From: Acanthosepion esculentum
Lineage: Eukaryota; Mollusca; Cephalopoda; Sepiida; Sepiidae
Assembly (NCBI GenBank): GCA_964036315.1
Contig: OZ038482.1
Location: 12,367,989 to 12,431,988, forward strand
Reading direction: 5' to 3'
DNA: 64,000 nt
Shown: piece after piece, positions 55,658-64,000 of the stretch
Numbering within the stretch: the first letter of the stretch is position 1
Layout of the letters: the number at the start of each line of letters is the position of its first letter
Notes under the pieces: model-generated
Database searches by the model: none
The model's input: only the letters and a program-made list of their open reading frames with translations
Told to the model about the DNA's origin: nothing
Made by a program: the position numbers and the translations under genes

Positions 55658-55705
55658 CTCTTTATTTTAGGATATTACATCAAAGCATGTAAAAAAAAAA
55701 TGCTA

Positions 55706-55759
55706 CACAAATGCAACCATGTTTCAATGTGGACTAACACATCTCCTCAGGCATTAGTG
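55706..55759 (-). ncRNA. Hammerhead ribozyme-like motif (best in window)
   Basis: On the minus strand: stem I strand CACTAATGC, box CTGAGGA, stem II ATGTG-TTAGTC-CACAT, box GAAA, short stem III C-ATG-G closed by the A15.1-U16.1 pair, then U as H17 (cleavage after GTT), then GCATTTGTG. The last pairs with CACTAATGC with a single mismatch in nine. This satisfies every conserved position of a type I hammerhead with the minimal stem III described for Penelope-like and retrozyme hammerheads. Self-cleavage is a prediction. Confidence 0.65.
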
Positions 55760-55795
55760 AATAACTGGTTAGTAGACAATTTATTTTAGGATAGC

Positions 55796-55833
55796 CTGAT
55801 GAGATGTGTTAGTACACATTGAAACCTGGTTGC
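55796..55833 (+). ncRNA. Hammerhead-like core, second arm
   Basis: CTGATGA, stem II ATGTGT-TAGT-ACACAT, GAAA, stem III C-CTG-G, U, U, then GCATTGTG. The core and stem II are perfect, but the local stem I partner (GGATAGC) does not pair. A longer-range stem between TTTATTTTAGGATA (55780) and TATCCTAAAATAAA (55873) is possible. Confidence 0.5.
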
Positions 55834-56250
55834 ATTGTGTAGTGTTTTTTTTTTTTACATGCTTTGATGTAATATCCTAAAATAAAGAATATTTCTCTAC
55901 TTTTCTATTGAGCCCTCTTTTAAATTGAATGTTATGGACATTGGAATTGGATCATCTCACGCACACACATATATACGATCTGCCTAAGTGAAACCTTCGT
56001 AAGTTTGTCTGGCTCATTAGGTCTGACTAGGTCTGCTCTACGTTTGTATCGAGCTCTTTAGTTACTTAGTCGTTTACTCGTATCGGGGTTTTTTCTTTGG
56101 GCCTTGAACCTGTATCTGTGCGATTATTTTCGACAGACTTTCATGTTCCTGGCTCTTTCTTTTTTAAAACCCTTTTTTTCCCTTCGAGATTGATTTAGCT
56201 ATTGTTGAATCAAGAATTCGAAGGTTTTTCGACACGAGTATAGTCACTTA

Positions 56251-56257
<7 letters not shown>

Positions 56258-56301
<44 letters not shown>
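56258..56301. repeat. (AT)n microsatellite
   Basis: About 22 AT units, directly left of the Penelope-like RT. Confidence 0.95.
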
Positions 56302-56314
56302 CATTTTACTGATA

Positions 56315-57412
56315 TACCAATATTGGTAAAATCAGCAAAATCCTTCTTGAAAGAGCACGCAATTACTCCAATATTGCTCTAGGAATCAACCAGTGGCAAA
56401 AAACAGCTGATGCAATAGAATGGTTTAGTAACATAAAAAGCAAACATGAATGTACATTCATACAATTTGATATTTGTGACTTCTACCCATCCATCACTAA
56501 GAGGATACTAATGGTGTCTACAAAGCTAGGTAGAGATTACTGACTTATTAGTGATCAGGAAATTAATATCAAAGCACACAAACACTGGTACTTTTCCACA
56601 ATGATTGTCTGTGGACTATGAGAAACAATCCAGTGTTTAATATTGCTGTGTGTGCATATGATTCTGCAGAAGCATGTAATCTGTTGTGGCATCTTAAATT
56701 TATGTTCGACATTAAGAGATGATGGTGTAATTCTCCTTAGGTAAACTAGCCCACATAATATACACCAATTGAGAAAAGAACTTATAAAAATTTTTAAGGA
56801 TCATGATTTTAACATTATCACCAATACAAAAGTGATTAATTTTCTAGATGTAACATTAGACCTAGATAATGTTTACCATAAACCAAACACAAAAGAACTA
56901 TGTAACCATAAATACTCGTTAGTAAAGATTCAGACCACCATCATCAAATTCTAGATAATTTGCATAATTCGGTACAAGTATTTAATAATGGTAAAGATAA
57001 ATATATTAAGGCTTTGGAACTTAGCAATCATAAGGTTAACTTAGAATATTTGGATAATAACAATGATGCTAAGGTAAAACGAAAACACTGCAAATGCAAC
57101 ATCATATGGTTTAATCCACCTTTTAACCATAATGTTCAAACTAATGTCGGAAACATTTTCATAAAATTAATCCATCAGCATTTTAATCATTCACCTGAAT
57201 TAAAAGATTTTTTTAACAAAATTGATGTCAAAATCAGTTATAGCTGCACTGGTAATATCAATGTATCTATATCACTACACAACAACATCATATTAAGTAA
57301 ACATCTTCTCAACAAAGACAATGTAAATTTTTCAAAAAATAAATGCAATTGCCTAAAAAATATGATCTGTCCATTAAACGGTCAATGTATGACTGACAAT
57401 GTTGTATATTGA
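56315..57412 (+). pseudogene. Penelope-like reverse transcriptase and cysteine-rich linker
   Basis: Plus strand: NIALGINQWQKTADAIEWFS, FIQFDICDFYPSITKRIL with the first catalytic Asp, a degenerate middle, LRDDGVILL with the Asp pair, and LRKELIKIFKDHDFNIITNT KVINFLDVTLDL (56769-56954). After a frameshift come KRKHCKCNIIWFNPPFNHNV, QTNVGNIFIKLIHQHFNHSP and a Cys-rich end CNCLKNMICPLNGQCMTDNV. This order (RT, IIWFNPP block, Cys motif, then GIY-YIG) is that of metazoan Penelope-like RT proteins. The GIY-YIG endonuclease should follow the last Cys but the frame ends at 57412, so the 3' part is lost. Several frameshifts and stops are present. Confidence 0.75.
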
Positions 57413-57567
57413 GCGAGCATATATTCAGGTGGCGATGTTAAATTTTATTTTGGTTCTAATGAGAATCCTTGAAACAGGATATAGAATCCTGACAAATGCC
57501 AGCTTAGGGAAAAAGTACTATGATTCAATATATATATATATATATATACACACTTCTTTCTTTTGTT

Positions 57568-57610
57568 TTTGAATCTAATGAAGCCTTGAAAGGCAAAACG
57601 TGTAATCAAA
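57568..57610 (+). ncRNA. Hammerhead-like motif downstream of the Penelope-like RT
   Basis: Stem I TTTGAAT pairs with ATCAAA with one bulge. The CTGATGA box reads CTAATGA, stem II is GCCTT-GA-AAGGC, the GAAA box reads AAAA, and stem III is C-GT-G followed by U, A. Two core changes (G to A in both boxes) should abolish cleavage, but the full architecture is present. Hammerheads are known in Penelope-like elements; the position 155 bp after the RT fragment fits. Confidence 0.5.
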
Positions 57611-57715
57611 TTTAGTTTCAATGAAACATTTTCCATTTGTCAAATTTTTTTAAAAAATATCTTATTTTAAACACATATTGTTGAAACAGAAAACACATGC
57701 ACACACACACATATA

Positions 57716-58070
57716 GTGATTGAAAAGTAACTCCCTATTTTATGCATGAGCGGCCAGCCAGGAGTCCTGACTTAACACCCTGTGACATTTTTCTTTGGGG
57801 GTTGGTTAAAGGAGCAAGTCTACTATACCAAACCAAGACATTGGAAGAACTTAAAGAGCAAATACAAGAAGTTATGTCTTCCACACCACAAGAGTTCCTG
57901 GTGAAATCAATTGACTCAATTCTGGGCTGGCCCAAGAACTTGGTGGCAAAATCTGGTGCCCATATTGAATTTTAAATAAAACCTCATGCTAAACACTTTC
58001 CTCTGATATCTATTTCTTGTAAATAAATTGTAAGTATTTTAAAATGGGTAATTTACTTTTCAATCACCCA
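57716..58070 (+). mobile_element. Internally deleted DDE (IS630/mariner-type) transposon
   Basis: Inverted termini GTGATTGAAAAGTAA at the left (after TA, 57714-57715) and the complement TTACTTTTCAATCAC at the right, about 355 bp apart. Between them a plus-strand frame (57742-57975) gives the transposase C-terminus ARSPDLTPCDIFLWGLVKGA, KTLEELKEQIQEVMSSTPQE. The SPDLTPCD block holds the third catalytic position. The rest of the transposase is deleted, giving a MITE-like derivative. Confidence 0.85.
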
Positions 58071-58074
<4 letters not shown>

Positions 58075-58118
<44 letters not shown>

Positions 58119-58132
58119 GTATATATATATAT
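58075..58132. repeat. (GT)n(AT)n microsatellite
   Basis: GT units followed by AT/GTAT units. Confidence 0.95.
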
Positions 58133-58139
58133 AAAAAGA

Positions 58140-59270
58140 TTGAATTAAAAACAAAAAACACAAGAACTTGTCTGTAGGCTAACATTCTCCTAGCTCTGCA
58201 GAAAGAAAATGCTAGCTAGCACTCAAAGTCTGTAAAGAGCTGGAAAGTGAATTTGAACTTGCAAATGAGTTGCATTTTTTTTTTTTGATTACTTTGCCTA
58301 ATTTAGACATTGAGCGCTTTAAAAGAGCATTTTATTTGCACACACACACGCATGCACGATAGACTAACCTATTGATTTCATTGTAAAAGGGCCTAACAGT
58401 TCATTTGAGAAACTGAACCAGATTACCCACACAGATGATTTCATTATAGTGGTGAATGGTTGTGTAAAATGAGCCATATTTTTCAGAAGTAATAATAGAG
58501 AAATGGTAGCCAGTGTGTCATAGTATCTCTGAACTGCTCTCCTCAGGTTTTATTATCATGTTTAACCTCTTCAGAACAAATGTCAAAGGTTGGTGGACAG
58601 TACATGTACTTAAACATCGCCCTCCCCAGAAAGATCAGAGTTTGAATTCAGTTTTCCTACTCTTCGACTGACTACCATCTAAGGTAAGATAGCCCAACCT
58701 ATTTTGCTATTTAACCCATAGAGTAAGATTGATTCATGCCTTCTACAAGAGCATTGGCATGAAGCAAATGAACTGACCAGAATTGTAAATTGGATTGCCA
58801 ATTCTCCTATTCATGCTGTTCACCATTAAATGACCCACATATCTACATTCTATATTGATTGGGTGTATATGGCAGCAAATTTTACCTATCATTATATCAA
58901 AAATATGTTTCTCTAATTGAGGGATTAATTTCTTCCTCCATACTTACGATTCTAATGTATAAAAGTTAAGTCTGTCAATTAGATAACAATATTTTAGGAT
59001 ATCGTAAGCACAATTTATCTGCAATAGCACTTGAACCTTTTTCAAAGTATTACCATTAGGACTTCATATTTCTATTTTTAAAAACATTTCCCATGTTCTC
59101 CTTAATCTCCTCCATGGTCTGAAATCTTCTCCCTTTCAATAATGATTTTAATTTTAGTAAAAATCAGAGGACACAGGAAGCCAAATCTGAATTGTAATGA
59201 AGCTTGTACACCTGGGTCAAGCAATTTCTTCAGTATCTGTCTATATTTCTGAGATGAGGTATTATGTACA
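58140..59270. other. No recognisable gene
   Basis: AT-rich sequence; nothing supported. Confidence 0.45.
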
Positions 59271-59311
59271 TTATTTACATTATTCGGACTGTCGTCCTCA
59301 TCTTTGTCGCC

Positions 59312-59358
59312 ATATTTATTACAACGTTTCGGCCGTTGTACACTCCGGCCTTCTTCAG
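59312..59358 (-). ncRNA. Hammerhead-like core without stem I
   Basis: Minus strand: CTGAAGA, stem II GGCCG-GAGTGTACAA-CGGCC, GAAA, then C-GTT-G, U, A, which fits the minimal stem III and H17. The next bases (ATAAATATG) do not pair with the bases before CTGAAGA beyond two positions, so stem I is missing or lies at a distance. Confidence 0.45.
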
Positions 59359-59379
59359 ATGTTTGGAATGTCAAACTGA

Positions 59380-60650
59380 ACCCTTTATTTTGCTCACTAG
59401 GGTAGACTGTTCTAATTCCACGTGCCATGTTTAATGGATGTCAGTTATCTCCTGTTAATTTCCCTCTAAAAGTTCTCCACTGCCTTAACTGGGTATTGAA
59501 CTCACACTCTTTGGGTACTCTCCCTGGATCTAACTAACGCCTTTATCCACTGTACCATGTGTCCTTGCGTTAGTTAAAAGGCAGTGGAGAAATTTCAGTC
59601 ATTCCTCACTTAGTAACAGTATGAGAAAGAATGTCTGTTCACATATGCAGAAAAGTCTTTCCTGATTGTTTGTCATATGAAAAATAAGTAATTGATTCTT
59701 AAGAGATGAAAATTAGCTGGATAATTTCCGGACAGACTATATTATTTAATTCCTTCAAATGTTTTGTCAAATTTGACCAACAAATTTTGTCTATTCAATT
59801 TTTTAGTACATTTTTCGAGTTGGTAACTTCAAAAACTATAATAATGTAAAAAGTTTTACATAAAATTTGTCAGTTGAATTAAAAATAAAAAAACATGCAC
59901 GTAATGAATTTTATAGGTAATTTGAAATTTGCTTCTTAACATGTGGAAAAATTACTTACAAATATGATACGCACAAACTTACCCCAAAAAGAAACTCATG
60001 ATACATGAATGATTCATGATGCACACAAACTTACCCCCAAAAGAGACTCTAGAAATTTTTGCAGAGGCCAGTCAGTCAATCTTGAATTAAACTGACAATT
60101 ATTCAAATAAGGTCATATAGAAAATTCCAACTTTGGCACAAGGCCGCATTCATGAAGAACTCACTATCAATGGCTTGAAAAACCAGCAGGCAAAGCATTG
60201 TTCGTGATAAGTGCTCTTGGTTATATAGTTTATAGTCATTTTCTAAGTTTAGTATATTTTGGTACGTGATATAATGCTGGGACTCTATGTAAGGGTCATA
60301 TTTATTACACTTGTAAATTAGCCTCTGGGCTACGATGGTGAACAATAACACTAGTAGGTGTTCTAGTTGCATGCTATCATTTTTGAAGATCAAATATAAA
60401 AGTAAGATTATATTGCACCAATCTTTCAAGAGGAGAGAGAGCCTGTTTGATTTTCAAATCAATGTTCAGAATACTTGTTTTTAGCTGGGTACAAAGTTAC
60501 AGTACAACAATGACAGCCACTCTAGCTGACGTATTTTAGCTGACCTGTGTTTCACAATTAAAATGATCAATTTATTTTTCTTGAATGTCGCCTATTTAAT
60601 TATTTTAAAGTGGAGGCATAGGAAGTGTAATCTAGTGATTTACTAAGAAT
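59380..60650. other. No recognisable gene; SINE-like core near 60133
   Basis: TTGGCACAAGGCC at 60133 resembles the SINE core seen elsewhere. Otherwise there are no signatures. Confidence 0.4.
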
Positions 60651-60654
60651 AGTT

Positions 60655-60770
60655 TAGATGTGACACAAGGCAGGAAGTAGGGAGCACCCAATGAAGATCT
60701 AACTCCCTACTCAATTGTAATTGATCTAGAGAATCAAGCTTGCTAACCATTACATCACATCAAAATAGCC
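60655..60770 (-). repeat. tRNA-derived SINE copy
   Basis: Closely related to 39800-39915: A-box-like GATGTAATGGTTAGC, a degenerate B box (GAGTTAGATCT) and body text with TGCCTTGTGTCACATCTAA. Confidence 0.65.
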
Positions 60771-60822
60771 TCGAAGTGTAATCCATTGCATAAAATGGGC
60801 CAATCATTCTGTGCACACACAC

Positions 60823-61165
60823 ACATACATACATACATACATACATACATGGTGTCAAATTATATTCTAAATATATATATATATTCAAATTATATTCTAT
60901 ATATATATATATTCAAATTATATTCTCTATATATATATATATTCAAATTATATTCTAAATATATATATATATATATTCAAATTATATTCTAAATATATAT
61001 ATATTCAAATTATCTAAATATATATATATCTATATATATATTCTAATTATATTCTTAATATATATATATATATGTGTGTATATTTATATTCAAATTATAT
61101 TCTTTATATATATATATGTATATGTGTGTGTATATTTATATTCAAATTATATTCTAAATATATAA
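60823..61165. repeat. AT-rich minisatellite (~30-40 bp unit)
   Basis: An (ACAT)n run is followed by about nine irregular repeats of TTCAAATTATATTCTAAATA separated by variable (AT)n. The later units carry GTGTGTATATTTATATT inserts. Confidence 0.9.
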
Positions 61166-61169
61166 ATTA

Positions 61170-62230
61170 TATAAGTCAGTGTTTTCACAATAAATGAGCA
61201 ATATATCATGTGAGTTTCATTTTATAATTTTAATCCTTATAAAATATAAGTTTTTTAGGATATGTTTATGATGCAATGTACCATATTTTTTTTTATCAAA
61301 CCATCAATGTATATTTGTTTATATATTTCCTGTCCCATCTGTAGGAGTAAGGGAGGTAAATCTACTTCATTTAGCAAATTTATCAGTGATTACTTCCCAT
61401 AGATATTTTAATAATCTAAACAAATAACATATCTATTTGCATTTGGGCAAAATTAGTTCCAGTGCAAAATGAGCCATTTAATTAATCATTTCCTTTACTC
61501 CTACATTTATTAGATTGTGGTCTTATTTGTTCAAGCCTTTCATGTGAGACACTCAGATACCTTTGTTTGTGAAATAGGCTTTGTCATTGCGATCTTTGTC
61601 ATTCTGTTACTAATCTTTTTTTCAAGAGATATTTTCATTTCACTAAATTAACCCCAATTCCCATTCCATTAATTTTGTGCTTTTTTATTTTTTTAACTTG
61701 TTACTTCACAAAATACTAACCTCAAACATTATCCAGTTTCCAACTGTAGTTTCAGTCATATTGGTTGACTATTTACATGCTGGAATCCCACCCTCTAACC
61801 TGGCCATTTGTTGCTGTGCACTTCTCCCTAGTTGACCTTGATCAGTGGTAACCAAATATGTCACCCTGTTGTCGGTCCTCAAGTTCCTTCAGACCACCAC
61901 GGTTACCATTTAACTGACTCTTCATTCGTTAACGCATGACTTGTTTTGTCGCAGGTATTGTGTTGGTGGCACGGTTCCACTTGACTTAGCTGGTGTTTGT
62001 CTGTTCACAACCATTCACTCTTCTGCCACATTGTGTTTTTGATCTCAGAGGGTGGGAAGGTCACTGATGACCATTTGGTAGCTAAACAAAAAACAAGAAT
62101 CCTTTCAAATAAAGAATTAACTCTGGTTAATATGTAACAACAATTTGGTTTATATATGATATGCTGTATACAGTGATTTTAACCCTTCCTACTTTTGTTA
62201 TAATAACCAAATGACACTGGGATCCCCAGT
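61170..62230. other. No recognisable gene
   Basis: AT-rich to 61740, then a GC-richer, possibly SINE- or LINE-tail-like stretch (61760-62060) that I cannot assign. Confidence 0.4.
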
Positions 62231-62236
62231 CTCCTC

Positions 62237-62434
62237 TCAACACTTCTCTAAGTTCAAAATAAAGCCAGTCATCGATCTGCATTTCTTGTCACATATGTGG
62301 CATATCAAATCATCTCTGGGTGTTGGAAGTTGACTTTGATCATCATCACTTCCAATGTGCCCTTTCATATGGCTTGTCAGGCCTGACCTGGACTTGCACA
62401 CCTTACTGCAAGTCAGGCATTCAAAGCATGCCAT
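62237..62434 (-). CDS. Two C2H2 zinc fingers (retroelement-type fragment)
   Basis: ECLTCSKVCKSRSGLTSHMK GH is a complete C2H2 finger; CHICDKKCRSMTGFILNLEK C is a second one with its histidines lost (Asn and Cys in their place). The CKSRSGL/CRSMTG style matches the finger cluster at 26506-26886 and is common in invertebrate non-LTR element ORFs. The frame ends at 62237. Confidence 0.55.
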   Translation of the reverse strand: MACFECLTCSKVCKSRSGLTSHMKGHIGSDDDQSQLPTPRDDLICHICDKKCRSMTGFILNLEKC

Positions 62435-62699
62435 TACGAAATCGTCATATACAATAGACTGTTGGTGTGATCACTAGTGACTGAGCAGACCCTCCCTGGA
62501 CAGACATCCGATTGCATTGGGCACATAGCCAGGTTGGCACCTCATGGCAATCCAGCAGTCCCTTCCAAACCCCTCTCTTCAGTCCTGCATATTTTTGTGA
62601 TATATATATATGTACACACACACATTAAAAGAGATGCCGAAAAGCTCTTGACCTGTCTCATTTCCCAAAATCTAATAAAATGATGAAATGTTAAAATTT

Positions 62700-63670
62700 A
62701 TTTTGGGATCCTGTTTTGGTTGGGCCAAGAACTTATCAGCACTCTGAGCTAGAGAGGGAAAGTTAGATTGACAAGCAATATCAGTAGATAGACAAAAACA
62801 TGTATCAATAGACATCTCTTATTTTCTTTACAAATCATTTCTTCTTTTTCTATTCTCTTTTGAATTCTTTTTCATACTTCACTTGTTCTCTTGCAAGATA
62901 TTTTTTTCACTTGTCCCAACTTCAGACCAAGTCATGCCATTGAGTGCATTTTGATTAGGTAATGGTTGTGGCTCATCTGGTAAAAATGTTCGTTTCATCA
63001 TGCAAATGACTCAAATTTTAAGTTTAATAGCCGGTTGAATGTTTGTAAGATCTATACAAACCGAGAAAGAAATATGTAAATTTATTTTCTGCAAAATGAA
63101 ATTGAACACTGCTCAAAATAAAGGAAAATAAAATTAATTTTAAAAAGAATTCTGAAACTGGTGTCAGTAGCCTACAATAATTTTATTATTGAGTTTTTTA
63201 TGTTTAGTGTTTTGATTAGGATTAATGTCAACTTCAGGGTTGGCATTAGATGTTAATAAATATGTCATTCTTATAAAACTAAATACCAAAGATTTAATCT
63301 TTGTAAAGAGCTCTTGAGTACAATGCAATGAAAAGTGGTTACCAGAATATAAATAATATTTTTCTCTATAATTATCCTAGCCAATATAAGAATAGATAGG
63401 CTCTCCTATCACCTGGTTCACACTCCTCCTCAGTTTTTGAACAGGAGCAGAGGTTTATCCCTTGTTCTATTCTTAGGATTTGGTTCTGATTCCTTCTAAA
63501 GTCTACTTCAACTCTATACTTCTAACGTCTCAAACTAAACCCTGAAATTTTATTCACTAATTAAATCTTGACCTCTTCAAGTCTCGAGTTAGCTGTTATC
63601 TTTCTTGTATAGCTCCCAAGAAATGAACTTCTTGTCCTTTCTTATGCCACACACCGTAACCCTCTACCTT
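62700..63670. other. No recognisable gene
   Basis: AT-rich; nothing supported. Confidence 0.45.
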
Positions 63671-63671
63671 G

Positions 63672-64000
63672 AGTCGTCCTGGGTAAGACGATAAACTACG
63701 TCCAGCAGCAAGGCCTCTGATCGGGAGGTTTTGAGGAATGTGGAACCACCTCTTAATTGCTGGTGTTCCCAGGTCCACCCTGACATGGGGTGGTAGCACC
63801 TGTTATGGTCCCAGCTATGGGCAAATAGTTAACCCCCAAACTGGGGTTAAAACACTATGAAAATGTAAATAGGTTTTAATACCAGAAACGCTTTGTAAAA
63901 AAAAATTATTACCAGCAATACATTATTGAAAACAAAAGATATTACCAGCTATACATTTCTGAAAAAAAAAATTACCTGCTATAAATTTTTTGAAAAAATA
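63672..64000 (+). repeat. Dispersed SINE-like repeat, copy 2
   Basis: Same orientation as copy 1 at 49933. The ~170-bp head (TCGTCCTGGGTAAGACGATA onward) differs at only a few bases. The tail again shows ATTACCAG/ATTACCTG units with A runs, continuing to the window edge. The minus-strand ORF over it is a shadow. Confidence 0.85.

Larger units (their letters stand above)
55664..55890. repeat. Foldback element with hammerhead-like arms
   Basis: Arms of ~93 bp (55664-55757 and 55794-55890) are imperfect inverted copies running from TTTATTTTAGGATATTACAT to the CTGANGA box. Each arm carries a hammerhead-like motif reading away from the centre. The ~40-bp loop contains another TTTATTTTAGGATA. Confidence 0.88.

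Noticed and set aside
57445..57636. Minus-strand ORF near the Penelope-like RT
   Set aside because: Passes through an (AT)n run and antisense to the hammerhead-like region; no domain.
60823..61165. CRISPR-like array of regular repeats
   Set aside because: Units are AT-rich, adjacent and separated only by variable (AT)n; there are no unique spacers, and the DNA is eukaryotic. It is a minisatellite.
1..64000. Bacterial or viral genome origin, rRNA genes
   Set aside because: No prokaryotic gene packing, no ribosome-binding sites, no rRNA signatures; the content is metazoan transposable elements throughout.

Overview
This is AT-rich eukaryotic DNA that consists almost entirely of decayed, nested transposable elements. 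I see no operons, Shine-Dalgarno sites or bacterial gene packing. The features are GT-AG intron signals, (AC)n/(AT)n microsatellites, tRNA-derived SINE-like repeats and a very broad metazoan element mix: Ty1/copia (a copia-like and GalEa-like elements), gypsy and BEL/Pao-like fragments, jockey/CR1-type and Tx1/L1-type LINEs, a Penelope-like retroelement, Tc1, mariner and hAT transposons. This mix, with the C2H2-finger retroelement ORFs and tRNA-related SINEs, suggests a mollusc, probably a cephalopod. That is inference; no species-diagnostic host gene is present.

Layout. 1-2.35 kb: 5' part of a copia element on the minus strand, running off the left edge. 3.0-4.5 kb: Tc1-like transposon with a lost catalytic Glu. 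4.77-8.02 kb: a nearly intact but gag-less GalEa-like copia insertion with two 210-bp LTRs, a tRNA-type primer site and a 5-bp target duplication (GCTTC); it splits the reverse transcriptase of an older jockey-type LINE. 8.3-12.3 kb: gag-protease fragment, a hAT transposase interrupted by a cluster of perfect hairpins, and a second GalEa-like copia (LTR, primer site, gag, protease, partial integrase). 13.3-14.8 kb: Tc1-like transposon with a convincing 117-bp intron. 15.6-17.3 kb: ZBED5-like hAT fragments. 17.4-23.7 kb: mosaic of LINE, gypsy and BEL/Pao-like remnants. 24.3-25.9 kb: unrecognised acidic-repeat ORFs. 26.5 kb: C2H2 fingers. 28.4-31.6 kb: Tx1-like LINE with the RT core deleted. 34.5-37.4 kb: gypsy LTRs, primer site, polypurine tract and integrase tail.

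38-64 kb: lower element density. It contains SINE-like repeats, several foldback structures (one enclosing a tRNA-Ser-like sequence), a plus-strand Tx1-like LINE (44.5-46.2 kb), a mariner element with perfect boundaries (51.96-53.25 kb), a Penelope-like RT (56.3-57.4 kb), a deleted DDE transposon (57.7-58.1 kb) and two copies of a dispersed repeat with a minisatellite tail.

The most interesting signal is a set of hammerhead-ribozyme-like motifs (CTGANGA, a stem II hairpin, then GAAA) between 40 and 59.4 kb. The best one (55706-55759, minus) has complementary stem I strands and a two-base-pair stem III. Another sits just downstream of the Penelope-like RT, consistent with the hammerheads known in Penelope-like elements. 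The second is the hairpin cluster at 9.69-9.95 kb. Two ORFs (51251-51424 and 54126-54467) could be host exons but are not recognised.
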